A stretch of DNA of 54,799 nt, taken from positions 1 through 54,799 of the forward strand of contig JARLHL010000083.1 of the NCBI GenBank assembly GCA_031292275.1, in the 5' to 3' direction. The notes under the pieces were generated by a model that had not been told where the DNA came from, did not search any database, and saw only the letters and a list, made by a program, of their open reading frames with translations. Position numbers and translations under genes: made by a program. This document shows positions 51,820-54,799 of this stretch, one piece after another (within the stretch, counting starts at the first letter, position 1; each line of letters opens with the position of its first letter). The DNA comes from Desulfocapsaceae bacterium. Lineage in GTDB: Bacteria > Desulfobacterota > Desulfobulbia > Desulfobulbales > Desulfocapsaceae.

Positions 51820-52094
51820 TAAACTCTCTGTTTGCCTGCCCGTTTTTTTACATAAGGGATGCGAATCGCTTTCCGACCCTTAGCTTTTGCGTCGAGCGAT
51901 CCTTCTTCTTTTCCCCTGGTTTTAAGATATGAAATTATGTCTTGCCCTGATGCCCGAACCATCCGGATTTCGTCGTCCACACTCAATTTTCTGGGGACTG
52001 TGCCCGACTGTGCTTCTACTAGGCTTTTGAGAAGCTCGTTTGTTTTCCTCTGTTCAGCTAGTTGTTCGGCTATCAGTTCTTCCAGTGTTTTCAT
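51819..52094 (-). CDS. Small basic protein upstream of trfA
   Basis: 91 residues from ATG 52094 (MKTLEELIAEQLAEQRKTNE): an N-terminal helix or coiled coil, then RKLSVDDEIRMVRASGQDI and a Lys/Arg-rich C-terminus. Translationally coupled to trfA. No family recognised; by position it could be a copy-control or single-strand-binding accessory. Confidence 0.55.
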   Translation of the reverse strand: MKTLEELIAEQLAEQRKTNELLKSLVEAQSGTVPRKLSVDDEIRMVRASGQDIISYLKTRGKEEGSLDAKAKGRKAIRIPYVKKRAGKQRV

Positions 52095-52261
52095 GGCATT
52101 ATTTTTGTAATGAAAAAAAGTATAGGAAAAAACCCCGGCTCCTGCTAGGCTATTAGGTGCCACCCTTTTGTAGCCTATTTTTTCGTCACTTTTTTAATAG
52201 TTGACGGCAGGGGCCGTGGTTTTTTGTTTTTATGGCTAGGCAAATGTTAAGGCAAATCATT

Positions 52262-52525
52262 CTATTTGATAGGCGAAGGTGCTTCGCCTATTGGCTTCCC
52301 CATTGGTTCGGAAACCGCAGGAGCTATGCCATGGACTGGTTGCCCGATGATATTTGCAATACAGGCCAACACTTTTCTGCTACTCCTTCGTTTTCTGATT
52401 GTATTGGAAACTGAAGGTGGCGAAACACCACAGACGATTGCAATTTTATTTAATGCTCCGTAACCGAGTTGCCGTTCCAATGCGTATTTTATTTCCAACG
52501 GATCGGTAAGGTTGTCATCTTTCAT
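52262..52525 (-). CDS. Ner/Nlp-like helix-turn-helix regulator
   Basis: 87 residues with one helix-turn-helix: ALNKIAIVCGVSPPSVSNTI, followed by a basic RKRRSSRKVLACIANIIGQP segment, the Ner-like pattern of phage regulators. It is divergent from the repressor-like gene at 52673, suggesting a two-regulator switch that controls replication and/or integrase genes. Confidence 0.65.
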   Translation of the reverse strand: MKDDNLTDPLEIKYALERQLGYGALNKIAIVCGVSPPSVSNTIRKRRSSRKVLACIANIIGQPVHGIAPAVSEPMGKPIGEAPSPIK

Positions 52526-52672
52526 GGTTGGCTTTGGATGTCCGCTCCTTATTGGGTTATTTGTAAGATAATTTTGTTCCTGGAAAGATATTAACGAAAT
52601 AATGTTAGGCGGTCAACAGTAAACCTATCAATAATTCGCTGCATTTCATGCCGCTAATTCTAATTTATTAAT
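52526..52672. promoter_or_regulatory. Divergent control region between two phage-type regulators
   Basis: 147 AT-rich bases between divergent start codons. TAAC-8 bases-GTTA near 52590-52606 is a weak inverted repeat. No confident -35/-10 pair could be assigned. The plus-strand regulator lacks a clear ribosome site. Confidence 0.35.
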
Positions 52673-53164
52673 ATGTCAGGAAAAAAAACTAAAAAAGATT
52701 ATAGCTTTATCGCTAGGATGGAGAAAATAATTGATTCCATGGGAAGTCAATCGAGACTTTCAACAGCGTCTGGCGTATCTCAAACAACAATTTCTTCTTA
52801 CTTGCATGGTGGGGAACCATCGAGAGTTCATTTGATTTCGATGGCTAAAGCCTCAGGGGTATCGGTCATGTGGCTTGCAATCGGCGAAGGGGAAATGTCT
52901 TTTAGCAATGAAAAATCAGTCACTGGATCTCAAATCCAGCAACAAGAACTGTCAGATTTTTTCGATCAAGCCATGGATGAATTTTTTGAGATGGTGAAAA
53001 TTTGGCAGGTAGAGAAAAATGGCAGAACAGTAAAAACGGCAATAGCATTTACCCAGGAATTTCCATTGAGATTTCCCGAGATGACCGAATGGTTAAAAAA
53101 ACGGGGTGGGGGTAGTGATAAGGGTAGACTTCAGGAACCGGTTGACAAAGTAGTTAACTCATAA
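52673..53164 (+). CDS. XRE-family phage repressor-like regulator
   Basis: A 163-residue protein with an N-terminal helix-turn-helix (SRLSTASGVSQTTISSYLHGG near 24-44), then MAKASGVSVMWLAIGEGEM, the typical linker of CI-like repressors, and an acidic dimerisation tail. No LexA-like protease serine/lysine motif is seen. It probably keeps int or transfer functions off. A second in-frame ATG lies at 52718. Confidence 0.75.
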   Translation: MSGKKTKKDYSFIARMEKIIDSMGSQSRLSTASGVSQTTISSYLHGGEPSRVHLISMAKASGVSVMWLAIGEGEMSFSNEKSVTGSQIQQQELSDFFDQAMDEFFEMVKIWQVEKNGRTVKTAIAFTQEFPLRFPEMTEWLKKRGGGSDKGRLQEPVDKVVNS

Positions 53165-53346
53165 CCGTTTCAAGTTTAAAATTGAAAGCAATTCTTTTTT
53201 AACCAATTCTTATGTCTATCATTGCTCATTTTGTTTGTCAAGTGTATATGCACAATAGTGGCGTCTGGTGTTTTATTCATAGGTCCAGTGAGGTGCACTA
53301 TTTTAATCAGCTTCGACAGTAAGAAAGCTAAACAAAAAGCAAAAAA

Positions 53347-54402
53347 ATGAGCGTTAGAGAGCACCCAACCAAACATGGACGGTATATTATTGACTGTAGG
53401 CCGAATGGATATAAAGGCCAGCGTCAGCGGATCGAAATATCAGGAACAAAAGAAGAGGCTCAGGCGTTTGAAAGAGAGATCATGCGCCGCCATGCTGATT
53501 TACCTATCACTCGTGCTGTAACCATGTCTGCTATTTTTCCGGCCTGGATGTCATATTACCGATCCAATAGGGCTGAATCCACCGCAAAGGATGTAACTTC
53601 CTGCTGGCGTAATGTCCTTAATCCTAGATTTGGTAAGCTGCAGCCAAAAGCCTTGTCCAGGGCACTGATCGAGCAGTATAAGGCATCAAGGTTGGAAACT
53701 GGAGTCAAGCACAGGACCATCAATAAAGAACTTTCTTATTTGAGTGCCATGCTCAAATGGGCTGCCGAAAATGATTTCTGTGATCCTGTTTCATTTCCAA
53801 TAGTCGGCTTCTCAAGAAAATTTACAGCCCCACCCAAACCACGGCCGCTTACTCCGGAGCAGGTGACAAGGGTGTTCGAGTTGATCGAACCAGAATATCG
53901 GTTGGTGTACCTTCTTATGGCCGATGCTGGACTCCGGATTACCGAGGCGTTGACTTTGAAGCGATCAAACCTTGAGTTTGACCACGGAATAATATTTGTA
54001 GTAGGGAAGGGGAATAAGGAACGAATTGTGCCGATCACAACAGACAGGCTCTTGCTTGAGCTTGAAAAACGAAAAGAAACAGAAGGGTGGTTGACAGTAA
54101 ATCCAAAAACGAAAGTTCCTTATACGAGCATAAAGAAGGCCCTGCTCAGAGCTGCAAAAAAAGCTGGGATCGAAAAGCATCTTCACCACCACCTTTTACG
54201 TCACAGTTTCGGTACAAATGCTACAATGGCCAACTATGATCTCTCTGCTCTACAGTCAATCATGGGGCATAGCAGTCCTTCTACCACAGGGATGTATCAA
54301 CACCTGGCCGGTGAATACCTTCGAAAGCAAGGGAGGAAATTGAACGATATGGTCAAGAATGAATGTCCATATGGTCATGAAAAAGAAGACGATAATATAT
54401 AA
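53347..54402 (+). CDS. int: Tyrosine integrase
   Basis: A 351-residue site-specific recombinase. The N-terminal arm-type and core-binding domains (about 1-165) precede the catalytic domain with R (DAGLRITEAL near 197), K (GKGNKERIVP), H-x2-R (HHHLLRHSF near 281), H (MGHSSPSTT) and the nucleophile Tyr (GMYQHL near 316). It reads toward the tRNA-Arg fragment 35 bases downstream, so it is the element's own integrase. There is no clear ribosome site before ATG 53347. Confidence 0.93.
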   Translation: MSVREHPTKHGRYIIDCRPNGYKGQRQRIEISGTKEEAQAFEREIMRRHADLPITRAVTMSAIFPAWMSYYRSNRAESTAKDVTSCWRNVLNPRFGKLQPKALSRALIEQYKASRLETGVKHRTINKELSYLSAMLKWAAENDFCDPVSFPIVGFSRKFTAPPKPRPLTPEQVTRVFELIEPEYRLVYLLMADAGLRITEALTLKRSNLEFDHGIIFVVGKGNKERIVPITTDRLLLELEKRKETEGWLTVNPKTKVPYTSIKKALLRAAKKAGIEKHLHHHLLRHSFGTNATMANYDLSALQSIMGHSSPSTTGMYQHLAGEYLRKQGRKLNDMVKNECPYGHEKEDDNI

Positions 54403-54436
54403 ATATATTAATTACATGAATAATATGTACTGGGGA

Positions 54437-54481
54437 CTTCTAATCCGTAGGCCCCGCGTTCGAATCGCGGCGGGCGCACCA
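54437..54481 (+). other. Attachment site: 3' half of tRNA-Arg(TCT)
   Basis: CTTCTAA (54437-54443) is an anticodon loop with TCT at 54439-54441. It is followed by the 3' anticodon arm, a perfect T-arm (CCGCG-TTCGAAT-CGCGG, 54454-54470), the acceptor strand CGGGCGC (54471-54477) and ACCA. Upstream bases do not form the 5' half, so this is a displaced 3' end: attR, or attP if the source was circular. An intact tRNA-Arg is expected at the other end. The crossover probably lies in or near the anticodon loop. Confidence 0.88.
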
Positions 54482-54489
54482 TTAAAAAC

Positions 54490-54520
54490 AAGGGGTTAAG
54501 TCAATAAGACTTAACCCCTT
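54490..54520. terminator. Hairpin downstream of the tRNA fragment
   Basis: AAGGGGTTAAGTC (54490-54502) pairs perfectly with GACTTAACCCCTT (54508-54520), loop AATAA. A 13-bp stem directly after the tRNA end is the likely terminator of the original tRNA gene; the T-tract is short. Confidence 0.65.
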
Positions 54521-54527
54521 TCTGGTT

Positions 54528-54596
54528 CGGTGCTACCTCGGTGCTACCTGTAGCGCGTCGCAAGGTTTGAAACCTTTTGACGCAAGGTTTGAAACC
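54528..54596. repeat. Two families of short direct repeats beside the att site
   Basis: CGGTGCTACCT occurs twice in tandem (54528-54538, 54539-54549). CGCAAGGTTTGAAACC occurs twice at a 22-base period (54559-54574, 54581-54596). They resemble recombinase arm-type sites, but on the far side of the core from int. Function unknown. Confidence 0.55.
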
Positions 54597-54616
54597 ACGT
54601 TTGTAGCCTAAAAATG

Positions 54617-54648
54617 ACCGGGACAGGCGCAATATCTGTCCCGGTTTT
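54617..54648 (+). terminator. Intrinsic terminator right of the att site
   Basis: ACCGGGACAG (54617-54626) pairs with CTGTCCCGGT (54636-54645) across a 9-base loop, followed by TTTT. A typical rho-independent terminator on the plus strand; no gene precedes it within the window's right flank. Confidence 0.65.
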
Positions 54649-54721
54649 GTCGTTCTAAATAGATTAACCTCAAAAACAGTTAATAGTTTGATATTATTTA
54701 TGTAAATATCTGTATATATGC

Positions 54722-54768
54722 TATAATGTGCAAGAAATACTACAAAAACCCTTAATAGGCTTGCACAT
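54722..54768 (+). promoter_or_regulatory. TATAAT and 9-bp inverted repeat before a partial gene
   Basis: A TATAAT hexamer at 54722-54727 overlaps ATGTGCAAG (54726-54734), whose exact reverse complement CTTGCACAT lies at 54760-54768, overlapping the start codon at 54767. This fits the outer end and internal promoter of an insertion sequence. Confidence 0.4.
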
Positions 54769-54799
54769 GATCAGATACAAAAGTAACCGTCAGATGGGC
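54767..54799 (+). CDS. First codons of a probable IS transposase (partial)
   Basis: The frame runs off the window after MIRYKSNRQMG. Many DDE transposases of the IS5/IS1182-like group begin with MI.Y.S.RQ, so an insertion sequence is likely, but 11 residues cannot prove it. No ribosome site is evident. Confidence 0.4.
   Translation, partial: MIRYKSNRQMG

Larger units (their letters stand above)
1..54481. mobile_element. Integrative conjugative element with TrfA replicon and CRISPR cargo (left end outside window)
   Basis: The stretch combines a tyrosine integrase next to the 3' half of a tRNA-Arg gene, an RP4-like oriT with relaxase, a full P-type (trb) mating-pair apparatus, a TrfA replication initiator with iterons, and a toxin-antitoxin pair. 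The integrase and the tRNA fragment mark the right boundary at about 54437-54481. No matching left attachment site is visible, so the element starts upstream of the window. If the source DNA was the circular form, the tRNA fragment would be attP and the bases to its right would also belong to the element. Cargo is the CRISPR-Cas locus at 4058-28779. Confidence 0.85.

Noticed and set aside
54420-54481. A complete tRNA gene
   Set aside because: Only the anticodon loop and 3' half fold; the upstream sequence cannot supply the acceptor, D-arm or 5' anticodon strand.

Overview
The window is most of an integrative, conjugative and potentially self-replicating element of the IncP/RP4 transfer family. 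It carries a complete type III-B (Cmr) CRISPR-Cas locus and a 110-repeat CRISPR array as cargo. Base composition is close to 50% GC. The gene set (P-type trb/tra system, TrfA replicon, Cmr with several CARF effectors) suggests a proteobacterium or former deltaproteobacterium (Desulfobacterota), but this host assignment is a low-confidence inference.

Layout. 1-4000: a traK-oriT-traJ-traI block as in RP4, with a readable RP4-type nic site near 857 on the minus strand, followed by a decayed serine-recombinase fragment. 4058-20530: the CRISPR-Cas locus on the plus strand. In order it holds cas6; a CARF protein of the NE0113 family; a CARF-HEPN ribonuclease; an AAA ATPase/nuclease with its own promoter; cmr1, cas10 (cmr2), cmr3, cmr4, cmr5 and an extended cmr6; a Csx20-like ring nuclease; a CARF-DUF1887 nuclease of Card1/Can2 type; a 53-residue membrane protein; cas1; and two tandem cas2 genes. 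20531-28779: leader, then 109 full 35-bp repeats plus one degenerate terminal repeat. 28873-48655: a nearly gapless minus-strand conjugation operon with gene order (ParB-like)-trbB-C-D-E-(unknown)-J-[K slot]-L-F-G-H-I-(zinc ribbon)-(unknown)-traG-traF-two small genes-ArdC/primase-transglycosylase-topoisomerase. The trbK slot holds an inverted lipoprotein gene. 48694-49266: brnT/brnA toxin-antitoxin. 49317-50529: traM and traL. 50645-52094: iteron origin and trfA. 52262-53164: divergent Ner-like and phage-repressor-like regulators. 53347-54481: tyrosine integrase facing the 3' half of a tRNA-Arg(TCT) gene, which is an attachment site. Beyond it lie two hairpins, short direct repeats and probably the first codons of an insertion-sequence transposase.

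How it works together (inference from families). TraI with TraJ/TraK nicks oriT, TraG couples the DNA to the Trb type IV secretion channel, and the primase/antirestriction protein and topoisomerase help establishment. Int/att permits integration, TrfA/iterons permit autonomous replication, and BrnT/BrnA stabilises the element. The Cmr complex, guided by crRNA with an AUUACGAC 5' handle, would make cyclic oligoadenylate (cOA) through Cas10 (GGDD). The cOA would fire at least two nucleases, CARF-HEPN (RNA) and CARF-PD-(D/E)xK, and be cleared by the Csx20-like protein.

The most informative signals are in the spacers and in the trbK slot. Every spacer whose coding sense I could read is antisense to the inferred ORF, and several lie across Shine-Dalgarno/ATG starts. 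Four spacer pairs correspond to diverged DNA encoding identical or near-identical peptides, which means repeated acquisition against the same gene families. In the trbK slot, a candidate exclusion lipoprotein and TrbJ share an 11-residue C-terminal tail encoded by the two arms of one inverted repeat.
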